The notes: generated from the letters alone by a model not told the origin. A stretch of DNA of 64,000 nt from UMGS1279 sp045536815 (GCA_045536815.1 JAZSOH010000025.1:62001-126000), one strand, 5' to 3'. Positions 1 through 8,610 are shown, counted from the stretch's first letter. Program-made: numbers and translations.

Positions 1-1
1 T

Positions 2-1345
2 GAGCAAATTACCGTTAAGGCGATGCAAAAGGATACTCGTAATCGTTATAAATCGGCGGCAGAGATGCTACGTGATTTGGAACAGTTTAAGCGCGACCCG
101 AGTATGACCTTTGATAACCTTTATTTCATTGATAATGAGCCTACAAAGTTTATCGATACTCCGGAGGAAGTAGGCGAAGCAGAGGAAGAAAAGACAAAAT
201 CACCTATTATTCCAATTCTAACAGGTGTGGCAGTTGCCTTTGTTGCCGCAATTTTGGTTTTGGTTTATTTTGTTATAAGAACACTTACAGGAACAACAGG
301 AAGCGAATTCCCTTGCCCCGATTATGTGGGTGCGGTGTATGAAACTGTTGTTGCAGAAGAAAACGAATATGGCTTTACCTTCCAAATTTCTTCTTATCAA
401 AACAGTTCCGAGTTTGAAAGGGGAGAGATTATTTCTCAAACCCCCGTTGCAGGTAAAGACGTTAAGAAAAACGCTATTATTAAGGTTATAGTAAGTAACG
501 GCCCTGAATATTTAGAGGTGCCAAAGGTTGACGGCTTTGAGGCCGCAAAGGCACAGGCTATTTTGGAAAATGCCGGCTTTAAGGTAGTAAGAGTAGAGGA
601 AATCAGCGAGGACGTAGCCGCAAATATGGTTATTAGAACAACCCCTGCGGGCGGTTCATATATGTCTTCAGATACCGAAATTAAGATGTTTGTAAGTAGC
701 GGCGAGCCTACCGAGCTTATTGATGTTCCCAACGTTGTTGGCTGTACTTTAGAGGACGCGAAGAAAATCATTGAAAAGCAGGGCTTTACAGTTGGAACGA
801 TTGAAGAGGTAGAAAGCGACGCTAAAAATAAAAACTATGTTATGGAGCAAGACCCGAAGGTTGACGGTGGCCAAAAAGGTAAGGGTACTGCCATAAATCT
901 TAAGATAGGTAGCGGCGTTAGAACCTACAAATTTACACTTAAGCTTCCGCTTCCAACCGATTATGCTTCCCAGTATGGAATGGTTTCAATTTGGATAAAC
1001 AACGAAGAAATTAAGAAATCTAACAAGCTTGATATTTGGAATTCGGGTACAACAAGCTTTGAGATTGAAACTCAAGAACCAAGGGTTGCTATTGAAATTA
1101 AGCTTTCCAGTAAAGATAATCAGTATGACGATTATCTAAGTTATGTTATCGATTCTGAAACGGGCGCGGTAGACAATACAAAAACCGAAATTCATAGTTA
1201 TCCTGTTTATGAGCCTCCCGTTAGTTCAAAGCCTGACTCTACCGATGCATCAAATGATAACTCGTCTGATATATCAGAGGGCTCTTCTAGTACCGATGAA
1301 ACTTCGTCAATGCCTTCGGTAGATGACACCGAAGACGCTGATTAG
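2..1345 (+). CDS. prkC: PASTA-domain serine/threonine protein kinase, 3' part (PrkC/PknB type)
   Basis: This is the C-terminal part of a membrane Ser/Thr kinase that senses muropeptides or lipid II; the reading frame is open to the left edge, so the start lies outside the window. The first ~20 codons resemble the last helix of a kinase domain (KAMQKD..NRY.SA.EM). A single membrane helix is encoded at about 206-277, followed by three extracellular PASTA repeats (roughly 305-500, 500-715 and 715-920), each with a V(P/D).V.G..L..A-type core. After them comes an extra beta-rich region of about 100 residues and a Ser/Asp-rich tail that the family does not always have. It leads into rsgA and thiN as in the Bacillus prpC-prkC-rsgA block. 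In spore formers such kinases act in germination and cell-wall control. Confidence 0.92.
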   Translation, partial: EQITVKAMQKDTRNRYKSAAEMLRDLEQFKRDPSMTFDNLYFIDNEPTKFIDTPEEVGEAEEEKTKSPIIPILTGVAVAFVAAILVLVYFVIRTLTGTTGSEFPCPDYVGAVYETVVAEENEYGFTFQISSYQNSSEFERGEIISQTPVAGKDVKKNAIIKVIVSNGPEYLEVPKVDGFEAAKAQAILENAGFKVVRVEEISEDVAANMVIRTTPAGGSYMSSDTEIKMFVSSGEPTELIDVPNVVGCTLEDAKKIIEKQGFTVGTIEEVESDAKNKNYVMEQDPKVDGGQKGKGTAINLKIGSGVRTYKFTLKLPLPTDYASQYGMVSIWINNEEIKKSNKLDIWNSGTTSFEIETQEPRVAIEIKLSSKDNQYDDYLSYVIDSETGAVDNTKTEIHSYPVYEPPVSSKPDSTDASNDNSSDISEGSSSTDETSSMPSVDDTEDAD

Positions 1346-1359
1346 TTCGAGGAACTTAT

Positions 1360-2238
1360 ATGTCGGAAAATAAAGGAATATTAATTAAAGCTATTGCCGG
1401 CTTCTATTATATAGATGCCGGCGACGGCATATATGAATGTAAAGCAAGGGGGATTTTCAGAAAAAACGGTATCACCCCAACGGTTGGTGATAAGGTTTTA
1501 TTTGAAAATCTTGGGCAGAATAAGGGCGTTTTAACTGAAATTACTCCTAGAAAAAATATTCTTGTCAGGCCCCCCGTTGCAAATATTGATAGGCTTTTTA
1601 TAGTTTCAAGCCTGTGTACACCCGCACCAAATACCTTGGTTATAGACAGGCTAACTGCTATTGCTATCGAAAATGATATTGAACCTATACTCGTTTTTAA
1701 TAAAGGTGATTTAGGTGATATGAGCGAGTGGATAAATATCTATAAGAAGTCGGGCTTTAAAACTGTTTTGACTTCTACAGTTAGTGGAGAGGGCTGTGAT
1801 GAAATATTATCGCTTATAGAGAGTAATATTTCTGCATTTACGGGAAATTCGGGTGTAGGAAAATCAAGCCTTTTGAATAAAATTTTGCCTGAACTATCGC
1901 TAAAAATTGGCGATGTAAGTGAAAAGCTTGGAAGAGGAAGGCACACAACAAGGCACACCGAACTTTATAAGGTAGGTGGCGGATATGTGGCTGATACTCC
2001 CGGTTTTTCATCACTTGATACTGTAAAAACCATGTCTCTTCAAAAGGAAAATTTGCAGTTTCTTTTCCCTGAATTTTCAGATTATTTGGGAATGTGCAAG
2101 TTTACCTCTTGCACCCATACAGGTGAAAAAGGGTGCGCCGTTATAAAGGCTAGTGAAGACGGAAAAATCTGCCCTAGCCGAATAGAAAGCTATAAACTTA
2201 TTTATAATGAGATTAAGGATATAAAGCAATGGGATTAG
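1360..2238 (+). CDS. rsgA: Ribosome small-subunit-dependent GTPase RsgA
   Basis: A circularly permuted GTPase that acts in late 30S ribosomal subunit maturation. The order seen is an N-terminal OB-fold (residues ~1-70), a permuted GTPase domain with G4-like NKGD near residue 116 and the P-loop GNSGVGKS near 163, a G2/G3 region ending DTPGF near 213, and a C-terminal zinc motif with Cys and His residues around C.FTSC.HTGEKGC (~247-259). The length of 292 residues is normal. It follows the kinase gene by 14 bases with an AGGAAC ribosome binding site, and its last codons overlap thiN, so it is probably co-transcribed with both. Bacillus keeps rpe between rsgA and thiN; here it is absent. Confidence 0.97.
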   Translation: MSENKGILIKAIAGFYYIDAGDGIYECKARGIFRKNGITPTVGDKVLFENLGQNKGVLTEITPRKNILVRPPVANIDRLFIVSSLCTPAPNTLVIDRLTAIAIENDIEPILVFNKGDLGDMSEWINIYKKSGFKTVLTSTVSGEGCDEILSLIESNISAFTGNSGVGKSSLLNKILPELSLKIGDVSEKLGRGRHTTRHTELYKVGGGYVADTPGFSSLDTVKTMSLQKENLQFLFPEFSDYLGMCKFTSCTHTGEKGCAVIKASEDGKICPSRIESYKLIYNEIKDIKQWD

Positions 2239-2867
2239 TAGCTTCTGGTAAGTGTTATATCTTCGGTGGTTATACCGAAGAAATTGATATTGCATTATTA
2301 AAGGAAATAAACGAAAGCGATTTTGTTATTTGTGCCGATAACGGACTTAGCTTTGCAAAACAATTTAATATTTCTCCTAACCTTGTGGTAGGCGATTTCG
2401 ATTCGTTTAAGGGAGAAGTAATCACTAGCGCCGAGGTAATTAAACTACCTAAAGCAAAGGACGATACCGACCTTTTGTTTGCTGTGAGACAAGCACTTTT
2501 AAGAGGGTATAATGAGGTAATACTAAGCGGTGTTACAGGGGGCAGACTTGATATGTCCTTCGCAACTGTTTCAACCCTGATATTTGCACACAATAGTGCT
2601 GCAAATATTAAAGTGTTAGATAAATCACAACAGCTTTTCATAACGTCTTCGAAGCTTAGCTTACAAAAACCCGAAAAAGCGAGATACTTTTCGGTTTTTC
2701 CGCTTACTGACAAGGTGAAAGGCTTGAACATAACGGGCGCCAAATATAATGTGCAAAACTTAGAACTTACAAAAGATTTTCCTGTAGGTGTGAGTAATGA
2801 ATTTTCAGATGGCGAGGTTGAAATATCCTTTGAAGAAGGTCTTTTACTTGTAATCACGGTTATATAA
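2229..2867 (+). CDS. thiN: Thiamine pyrophosphokinase
   Basis: This enzyme transfers pyrophosphate from ATP to thiamine and makes thiamine diphosphate in the cytoplasm. The N-terminal catalytic domain has the family pattern ADNGL.FAK near residue 36 and VVGDFDS near 53, followed by K.KDDTDL near 76, an acidic cluster that binds magnesium and nucleotide. The C-terminal third is the beta-sandwich thiamine-binding domain. At 212 residues it has normal length. The start codon lies inside the last codons of rsgA (10-base overlap), which points to translational coupling. It is followed by two tiny genes including spoVM, matching the Bacillus thiN-spoVM neighbourhood. Confidence 0.94.
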   Translation: MGLVASGKCYIFGGYTEEIDIALLKEINESDFVICADNGLSFAKQFNISPNLVVGDFDSFKGEVITSAEVIKLPKAKDDTDLLFAVRQALLRGYNEVILSGVTGGRLDMSFATVSTLIFAHNSAANIKVLDKSQQLFITSSKLSLQKPEKARYFSVFPLTDKVKGLNITGAKYNVQNLELTKDFPVGVSNEFSDGEVEISFEEGLLLVITVI

Positions 2868-2874
2868 TTTTTCC

Positions 2875-2903
2875 GTAACACTTTTTATCGCTTTGAGTAT
2901 AAT
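2875..2903 (+). promoter_or_regulatory. Possible sigma-A-like promoter before the small membrane gene and spoVM
   Basis: GTAACA and TATAAT lie 17 bases apart directly after the thiN stop, so spoVM could have its own transcript. Bacillus spoVM is a sporulation gene, so a sporulation sigma factor could be used instead; the sequence alone does not decide. Confidence 0.4.
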
Positions 2904-2924
2904 GTACTAAAGGCGGTGATTGAG

Positions 2925-3071
2925 GTGCGCAGAAGACCTAGAAAGTTTCCCGTTTTTTTAATTGCTTTTGGTGTGGGGCTTATAGTGGCTTTTTACTGTC
3001 CTACACGGGTTTTGGTGCTTATAACTGCCACCGCTTTAATATATTTAGGGCTTTGCGGCTTTAAATGTTAG
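2925..3071 (+). CDS. Small membrane protein, 48 residues, next to spoVM
   Basis: A short open frame starting at GTG with a ribosome binding site AAAGGCGGTGA about six bases upstream; an in-frame GTG nine bases earlier is possible but poorly placed. The product begins with a basic stretch (MRRRPRK) and continues with two hydrophobic segments separated by YCPTR, ending GLCGFKC. This looks like a hairpin of two membrane helices with the basic end in the cytoplasm. I do not recognise the family. Its place between thiN and spoVM, with only 12 bases to the spoVM start, suggests co-expression and a possible sporulation role, which is inference. Confidence 0.6.
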   Translation: MRRRPRKFPVFLIAFGVGLIVAFYCPTRVLVLITATALIYLGLCGFKC

Positions 3072-3083
3072 GGGGCAAAATTT

Positions 3084-3170
3084 ATGAAGGTTGTAGTTGT
3101 TAAGAGTCCTAAAATCCTCAAAGGTTTTTTAAAGTTAATTTTTAAAATAAAAGACACGCAAAATACATAA
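3084..3170 (+). CDS. spoVM: Stage V sporulation protein SpoVM
   Basis: A 28-codon gene below usual annotation length limits. It starts with ATG eight bases after a strong AGGGGG site. The peptide begins MKVVVVKSPKILKG and continues with a short amphipathic stretch and a charged end. Bacillus SpoVM (26 residues) has the same plan: MK, then K.PK.L.G with a key proline at residue 9, also present here. In Bacillus it inserts shallowly into the convex forespore membrane, anchors SpoIVA and so nucleates the spore coat. Position after thiN is conserved with Bacillus. A terminator follows at once. The match in sequence pattern, length and neighbourhood makes the call strong despite the size. Confidence 0.85.
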   Translation: MKVVVVKSPKILKGFLKLIFKIKDTQNT

Positions 3171-3208
3171 AAACACCCCTGAACTAGTTTAGTTCAGGGG
3201 TGTTTTTT
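3171..3208. terminator. Bidirectional intrinsic terminator
   Basis: Perfect stem ACACCCCTGAACTA/TAGTTCAGGGGTGT with a tiny loop, A-rich before and T-rich after. It lies between converging spoVM (plus) and the O-antigen ligase-like gene (minus) and can serve both. Confidence 0.9.
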
Positions 3209-3222
3209 CTCGTTTTGAAAAT

Positions 3223-4365
3223 CTAAATATTTAAAAGCTTTTCTTCAGGACCAAGTCCACAAAGTAAAAGTCCATAAAATAGTCCCGTTTGCGACCAAAT
3301 AAAGGTAAGGTCGGTAGTGCCGTGAGCAATAAGACCAAACAAAAGGGCAATAATCAGTGAGGAAAAATAGTATTTGCTTTGTGCATTTCGGCACAAAAAT
3401 AGCCTTTTAAATAATTTTAAGATGTAAATACTTAAAATCGCCGTCCCCAAAATTCCAAAATCCATCAAAGCCTCTAGAATAATATTGTGTGAATGAGATG
3501 TGGGATAAGCATCTGACATACTTTTAATGATATGTTTATAGGTCATAAACCCTCTTCCAAATACGGGGGTATTTTTTATTGAGAGTAAACTGATTTTCCA
3601 AATACCAATTCTGTTATTTATAGTTTTAAAGAAATCATCAAACCTTGGTATTATTTCAGGTGCGCAATATAAAACAATTAAAACAGTCGCAATTGCAAGA
3701 AGCAAAATGCAAAACAGTTGATTTCTACGGGTAAATTTAAGCAAAAAAGCAATACCTACTAAAACCTCAATCCAAACAAACATACTACCTGTAAAGTACA
3801 TCGTTACAGCACAAAGAATAGCGGTAGCAAAATATAAAGCCGGCTTGCCCTTTGATAGAATTATTTTATATGCGCAAATAATAACAACGATAGCTAAAAT
3901 GGTTGCAAGATAGTTGCAGTTAAAGAAGTATAGTGTTGTACGGTGCTTATAGGTAGCGCCCGAAAGTAGATATATAGCTTTATCAGCAATACCAATGAGT
4001 GATGTTATAAGCCCAAGCCAACAGCAAAGCTCTAATGAGTTCTCAAAAATTTGGGGAGTCATTGCCGCTTTAATGTGAACCGCGTAATACACAAGTAAAA
4101 ATATAAACAGAGAATATATAACTCCGTTAAAGTTACCGTTAAAAGTCGCAATAACTGCCGAATAAAAAACAAAGCATAAAAGCCAGGGGAGTTTATTAGC
4201 TTTAAAAAGGTCGGTATCCCTTTTGCTTTTGAACAAATAAATGTCGGCGAAAATTAGGAATAAAAAAGAAACATAATAGGGAAGAAAGACGCAAATAAAG
4301 CCTAGATATATCAGTAAATGTATATTGTTTTGTTTTACTGAGGCAACAGTATTGTTTGCAATCAT
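3223..4365 (-). CDS. O-antigen ligase / Wzy-polymerase family membrane protein
   Basis: A 380-residue polytopic membrane protein with roughly ten hydrophobic segments. Near residues 250-300 it has the extracytoplasmic loop typical of the Wzy_C/O-antigen ligase fold: NRIGIWK, then NTPVFGRGF, then SHSHNIILE. Family members polymerise or transfer undecaprenyl-linked glycans on the outer face of the membrane. The nearest glycan genes are about 22 kb away, so its substrate cannot be inferred here. The start ATG has AGGGGG upstream. A promoter overlapping the previous gene's terminator (4414-4442) probably drives it as a single-gene transcript. Confidence 0.85.
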   Translation of the reverse strand: MIANNTVASVKQNNIHLLIYLGFICVFLPYYVSFLFLIFADIYLFKSKRDTDLFKANKLPWLLCFVFYSAVIATFNGNFNGVIYSLFIFLLVYYAVHIKAAMTPQIFENSLELCCWLGLITSLIGIADKAIYLLSGATYKHRTTLYFFNCNYLATILAIVVIICAYKIILSKGKPALYFATAILCAVTMYFTGSMFVWIEVLVGIAFLLKFTRRNQLFCILLLAIATVLIVLYCAPEIIPRFDDFFKTINNRIGIWKISLLSIKNTPVFGRGFMTYKHIIKSMSDAYPTSHSHNIILEALMDFGILGTAILSIYILKLFKRLFLCRNAQSKYYFSSLIIALLFGLIAHGTTDLTFIWSQTGLFYGLLLCGLGPEEKLLNI

Positions 4366-4380
4366 TTTATTCCCCCTATT

Positions 4381-4414
4381 AAAAAATTAGCAACAGGTGA
4401 TTACCTGTTGCTAA
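4381..4414 (-). terminator. Terminator after the pseudo-P-type ATPase gene
   Basis: A 12-bp perfect stem TTAGCAACAGGT/ACCTGTTGCTAA with a GATT loop, followed on the minus strand by six T residues (4386-4381). It ends transcripts from the gene at 4443-7439. Confidence 0.85.
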
Positions 4415-4442
4415 TTGTAACATAAATTTATATTTTTTTCAA
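4414..4442 (-). promoter_or_regulatory. Sigma-A promoter overlapping the upstream terminator
   Basis: On the minus strand TTGAAA (4442-4437) and TACAAT (4419-4414) are 17 bases apart. The expected start near 4407 falls inside the first arm of the terminator hairpin, so transcripts from this promoter cannot form the full stem while read-through from upstream can. Confidence 0.6.
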
Positions 4443-7439
4443 CTATGGGCGTTTTAAAATAACGGGAAGAAAGGTTATGGCCGAAAGTCCTAGCTGTACT
4501 AAAAGAAAAATCAATGGAGAGATGGTGGTTAAAATTCCCGAAAAAGCCACGAGAGTTGCAAGTAAAAAGCCTAAAATAGAACAAACCGTATAAAGAATAA
4601 ACAAAACGCTTGAAAGCCTTTTAATGTTTATTGCGGCGGTAAGTGTTGCAAAAAGTCCGCAAACAGACTTAGTGCAAACCGCCCCTGCCTCATAGGATTC
4701 GGCTTCTTTTGTTATTAAAGAGTACTGGTCGGAGCCATGCCTTGACATCACATAAATACTATCTTTATATAGCCCAAAATAATCACAAAGCATCTCGGCG
4801 CTTATGTTCGGGTCACAGTTTTTAACGCAAACAGTTGTACCTGTATTGCAAAGACGTTTAAGCTCGTACATTATTTCATCATCTGCAAAATATTTAACAA
4901 CAAATAAAACTGCAGGAGAATTGTCGGTGGCTACGTAAACGGGGAAGTACCCTTTGCGCATAATTTTTTTATCAAGCTCAATCTCGGGGATATTGTTAAA
5001 ACCATGGCTTTCCATTAAAATTCGGTTGCCAACAAAAACTCTTCTGTCATTCACCCAACCTGAAACACCCATTTTATCTTCGTAGACTGCCGAATCAACC
5101 TCAAGGGGCTTATCACTGGGTGCATCCATAGCTTGTTTGAACATTTCTGCTAAAGGACTACCAATATTCTCTGTAAGGGCAATGGCATCTAAAATAGCTT
5201 GGTACACCGAAACATTGCTAAGTGCTTTCATATCAACTAAACGAATTGTACCGTTAGGGAATAATTCCTTAGAATCGGTTGCAAGTGTATTAGAAGCATC
5301 TAGCTTTGAAACAGTAGCGTATCCCGAAAGGGTAGCGCCATAGCAATTCAAACGTTTAAGGGCAGACGCTATCGGGAAATCGGTTAAAACGAGGGTAGAC
5401 GGCGCTGAAACAACCAAAAGTAAAAGGGTCAGCAGAGAAAGGGCGTCGACAATAGAACCGGTTAAAATAAGATTTATAATAGAAATAACCAAACCTGCGG
5501 CGGCCAAAACAAGCGAAAGAGACACAATCTTTTTGCTATTTGGGTCCGCACAAAAAGATTTTTTAACAAACTGTTCAACGTTCTTTGTGCTCTTGGAGTA
5601 GCAAATAAGGGCGCCGCTATCAAGCGCATTCCCAACAATTGCATTAGTTGAAGCAGCATTATCTAAAAGGGTAATAGCTTTCTTTGATGGCGCATTATAA
5701 ACAAACAAAGAGTTTTTGTAAATTCTTTTTAATCTAGATGCTTTAGATGCAGAAGCGGCAAATAAAGAAAGTATATATAGAGGAACTAGTGAAAATTGCT
5801 CAGAGGAAGTTGTAGCCTGTATCAAGGTATAAGCAAAAATCGAAACGGTGCTTATAGCAAAGGGAAGGTCGGTATTGTGCTTGCCCTTTATGAAATCAAA
5901 AATGCTCCTAAAAATATCGGTATTTATCAAAGCTGAAAGAATTACAAAACAAAGAAGTAACCCATGGTATACATTTAGACCCATATTTTTGATTTCATTT
6001 GCAATAGGAGTTAAGAAAAGAAGGGAGGAAACAAATAAAACAAAGGTTAAGAATGATTTTAGAAGAGAAACTGTAGAAAGCTTTTTGAGGTGCTTTAAAA
6101 TTTTATTCTTATCTTCGCTTTCAAATAAGTCTTCCGTCTGTTCTTCCTCATCATCTTCTCGAGCAAGTGCATTTTTGGATGAGAAAATTTCCTCTATTAC
6201 TTCTTCATTATCTTCTTCATCAGAATAAATCGAGTCGAAAATTTGTGTTCCGTCAATATCTTTAAGAGGAGAAGTTTGAATTTCAGGCTCTTCGCTTTGG
6301 GTTGAGCCGTCAAAATAATGCTTCACCGAATTTTCGTCTACTGCATCAAATACCATTGTAGAATCATTGTCTTCTTGCTTTTCTTCTGCGGCATTTTTTT
6401 CATCTGCTTGAGCAGATAATTCTTGCTCATTAAAAGAATCTTCGTTTTTTTCAGTTTTGAGTTCTTTTAAAAGATTATTTACATCATTAGTGTTTAAATC
6501 AACGGTTTGAGAAGAAGAAAAGTTAAACCTTTTTGAAGCTCTCTCTTCAAGGCTTTTGAGGATAGATTCAACACTTTCAAGCTTATATTTTTCCGCATCC
6601 TCTTTTCTAATTTCACCCGATGTTTCGTCGGTCAAATAAGCGTTACATTTATCTACAAGGGAAATAGGTTTTTTGTCTATTACATCGTTTTCTTCAGCTA
6701 CAAGTTCAATTTCTTCTATGCTTTCGGCACTTAAACTGTCTTTTGCGGGGACAGGAGTTTCAACAACCTCTTTTGTCTCATTCAAGTTATCTGTAAAGCC
6801 TGAAGCTTCTTCTGATACATTTTTTTCTTCTTTGCGCTCGGCTTTAAGTTTAGAATATTTTGCACTTTCGGCTTTTAGTTCATTAAACAAGCTTTCGAAG
6901 TCAAGAGATTTGCTTTTTTCTTCGGGAAGTTTTTCTTCAACCGAAACCTCAGGAGTTTTAATAGCTTCAGGTGCGGTGGGTTTAATGGCAGATTCGGTTT
7001 TATCGATAATTTCTTGAATTTGCTTACTGATATCGTCGGTCTCGTTTTTTGGGGAAACGGGAGTAACCTCTTCGGCTTTTACTACATTTTTTGTAGCATT
7101 TTCTCTCGTTTCATTCATAAGCGAGTATAAAAAGTCGGCCGAGGCTTTTGGTTTTTCGGCATTCATTTTAATATTTTCTTCTTTTACAAAATGTGTAGTT
7201 TCTAAAGAGGGAGTGTCCTCATTTTCTGACAATTTATGTCCCATAATTTCTTCCGGAGTTATAACGCTTTTGGCATGAACTTTAGAATGTCCAATAGGGG
7301 AAATGCCACTAAGCGCATCATTTGGCTCAAGAGGAAGAATATAGTCTAAATCATCATTTTCATTAAGCCTTTCTAAAGCCTCTTTTTCAAGCTGGGCTTT
7401 GAAAGCATCGTCTTTGTTTTTCTTTCCAAAAAGTCCCAT
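4443..7439 (-). CDS. Heavy-metal P-type ATPase-like membrane protein lacking catalytic motifs, with long acidic N-terminus
   Basis: A 998-residue protein. Residues 1-445 are hydrophilic, rich in Glu, Lys and Ser and probably disordered. From ~450 it follows the layout of a P1B ATPase: four membrane segments, a shortened actuator region, two more segments, a large cytoplasmic region and two final segments. Aligned by eye with the intact CopA at 21897-24098, the signature residues are gone: CPC is APS (679-681), DKTGT is DSKEL (Asp 722 kept), TGES is missing, HP is SP and GDGxND is absent. Transport by ATP hydrolysis is therefore unlikely, and a scaffold or regulatory role is possible. It follows rlmB by 18 bases. 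Family assignment is by pattern only. Confidence 0.75.
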   Translation of the reverse strand: MGLFGKKNKDDAFKAQLEKEALERLNENDDLDYILPLEPNDALSGISPIGHSKVHAKSVITPEEIMGHKLSENEDTPSLETTHFVKEENIKMNAEKPKASADFLYSLMNETRENATKNVVKAEEVTPVSPKNETDDISKQIQEIIDKTESAIKPTAPEAIKTPEVSVEEKLPEEKSKSLDFESLFNELKAESAKYSKLKAERKEEKNVSEEASGFTDNLNETKEVVETPVPAKDSLSAESIEEIELVAEENDVIDKKPISLVDKCNAYLTDETSGEIRKEDAEKYKLESVESILKSLEERASKRFNFSSSQTVDLNTNDVNNLLKELKTEKNEDSFNEQELSAQADEKNAAEEKQEDNDSTMVFDAVDENSVKHYFDGSTQSEEPEIQTSPLKDIDGTQIFDSIYSDEEDNEEVIEEIFSSKNALAREDDEEEQTEDLFESEDKNKILKHLKKLSTVSLLKSFLTFVLFVSSLLFLTPIANEIKNMGLNVYHGLLLCFVILSALINTDIFRSIFDFIKGKHNTDLPFAISTVSIFAYTLIQATTSSEQFSLVPLYILSLFAASASKASRLKRIYKNSLFVYNAPSKKAITLLDNAASTNAIVGNALDSGALICYSKSTKNVEQFVKKSFCADPNSKKIVSLSLVLAAAGLVISIINLILTGSIVDALSLLTLLLLVVSAPSTLVLTDFPIASALKRLNCYGATLSGYATVSKLDASNTLATDSKELFPNGTIRLVDMKALSNVSVYQAILDAIALTENIGSPLAEMFKQAMDAPSDKPLEVDSAVYEDKMGVSGWVNDRRVFVGNRILMESHGFNNIPEIELDKKIMRKGYFPVYVATDNSPAVLFVVKYFADDEIMYELKRLCNTGTTVCVKNCDPNISAEMLCDYFGLYKDSIYVMSRHGSDQYSLITKEAESYEAGAVCTKSVCGLFATLTAAINIKRLSSVLFILYTVCSILGFLLATLVAFSGILTTISPLIFLLVQLGLSAITFLPVILKRP

Positions 7440-7457
7440 TTTTTTCTCCCCTTAAAA

Positions 7458-8243
7458 TTATTTATCAAGACGTTGTCTTGCAACTTCGTACATTAAAACA
7501 CCTGCGGCAACCGAAGCGTTGAGTGAGTTGATTTTGCCACACATCGGCATTGAAATAATGCCGTCGCATTTTTCCTTTACCAGACGGCTAATCCCGTTTC
7601 CTTCCGAGCCGATTACTATGGCGGTTGCCGATTTATAATCGCTGTTATACCACAAAGAACCATCCATATCTGCGCCAAAAACCCAAACCCCGCGTTTTTT
7701 AAGCTCATCAATAGTATTTGGGATGTTGGTAACCTTGCAAATAGGAACATATTCTAAAGCCCCACTTGCAGATTTTGCTACAGTCGCGTTTAGAGTAACG
7801 CTACGATGCTTTGGAATAATGATGCCGTGAGCACCGGTCGCTTCGGCGGTACGTATTATAGCGCCAAGGTTATGTGGGTCTTCTAAACCATCGCATATTA
7901 TGATAAAAGGTTTTTCACCCTTGTTATCAGCTAAAGAAAAAATATCCTCCAAAGAAGCGTACGACTGAGCAGGAACAAGGGCAATAACGCCTTGGTGAGT
8001 TGCACCACCACTCATAAAGTCAAGCTTGGTTGTCGGAACCTCTTTGATTACAATTTTTCTAGCGCGACATTTTTCAATAATTGGCACTAATGCGCCCGAG
8101 GTATTACCTTTTGCAACAAAAAGCTTATCAATTTCTCTTCCCGAACGAACGGCCTCTAAAACCGCATTTCTACCAATTATTGTGCCTTTTTGCGCTTTGT
8201 TATCTTCATTTGTATTTATATCTTTATTTTCAAAACCTTGCAA
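7458..8243 (-). CDS. rlmB: 23S rRNA 2'-O-methyltransferase RlmB (TrmH/SpoU family)
   Basis: A SPOUT-fold methyltransferase acting on 23S rRNA (or possibly tRNA). An N-terminal substrate-binding domain (IIGRNAVLEAV) is followed by the knotted catalytic domain with the three family motifs: DPHNLGAIIRTAE, IVIGSEG.GI and SLNASVAAGVLMYE. The start chosen is TTG at 8243, seven bases after AGGGAGGC. A longer frame begins at 8273 but has no ribosome binding site. The protein is then 261 residues. It sits between a small Cys-rich protein and the pseudo-ATPase in one minus-strand transcription unit. In Clostridia such genes often sit near cysS and mrnC, which are not seen here. Confidence 0.93.
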   Translation of the reverse strand: MQGFENKDINTNEDNKAQKGTIIGRNAVLEAVRSGREIDKLFVAKGNTSGALVPIIEKCRARKIVIKEVPTTKLDFMSGGATHQGVIALVPAQSYASLEDIFSLADNKGEKPFIIICDGLEDPHNLGAIIRTAEATGAHGIIIPKHRSVTLNATVAKSASGALEYVPICKVTNIPNTIDELKKRGVWVFGADMDGSLWYNSDYKSATAIVIGSEGNGISRLVKEKCDGIISMPMCGKINSLNASVAAGVLMYEVARQRLDK

Positions 8244-8287
8244 AGTTTTAGCCTCCCTAGTCAAAGCGTTCAAACTTGAATTAGATT

Positions 8288-8503
8288 TTAAAGTTCAAAA
8301 TCTTCTTTAGTGAATTTTGGCATATCATTTTGTACCTTAGGTACGCGTTTTAGAGGGTCGTAAGTGAATTTCCTACAATGGTTATCGGCAGTAACAGGGC
8401 CTCTCCATTTACATAAAATAACGTCAAAAGCCGAGCTTTTTCTGCCATAAAAACAGTAATCACAGCTTTTTGAAATCTTTTTATTAAGAATAGATTTAGC
8501 CAA
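8288..8503 (-). CDS. Small Cys-rich conserved-looking protein
   Basis: About 71 residues. The frame can start at GTG 8512, but AGAGGTG lies immediately around that codon and six bases before an in-frame TTG at 8503, which is the better start. The product has four cysteines, two as CDYC near the N-terminus and two more as single residues (CKW and HCRKF), arranged like a zinc-ribbon or Fe-S knuckle, and an acidic end KEDFEL. I do not recognise a named family. It precedes rlmB by 44 bases on the same strand, so a role in RNA handling is possible but unsupported. Confidence 0.65.
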   Translation of the reverse strand: MAKSILNKKISKSCDYCFYGRKSSAFDVILCKWRGPVTADNHCRKFTYDPLKRVPKVQNDMPKFTKEDFEL

Positions 8504-8610
8504 AATTTTCACCTCTATTTATATCAATAAATCCTCATAATATATAATAACATATAAAAAGCTTTTTTTCTACATTTTTTGTGATTTTTTACAAAAAAAT
8601 TAAAACCTAC

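Noticed and set aside
2270..2881. A 203-codon minus-strand frame over thiN
   Set aside because: thiN on the plus strand has family motifs and operon context; the reverse frame has none.
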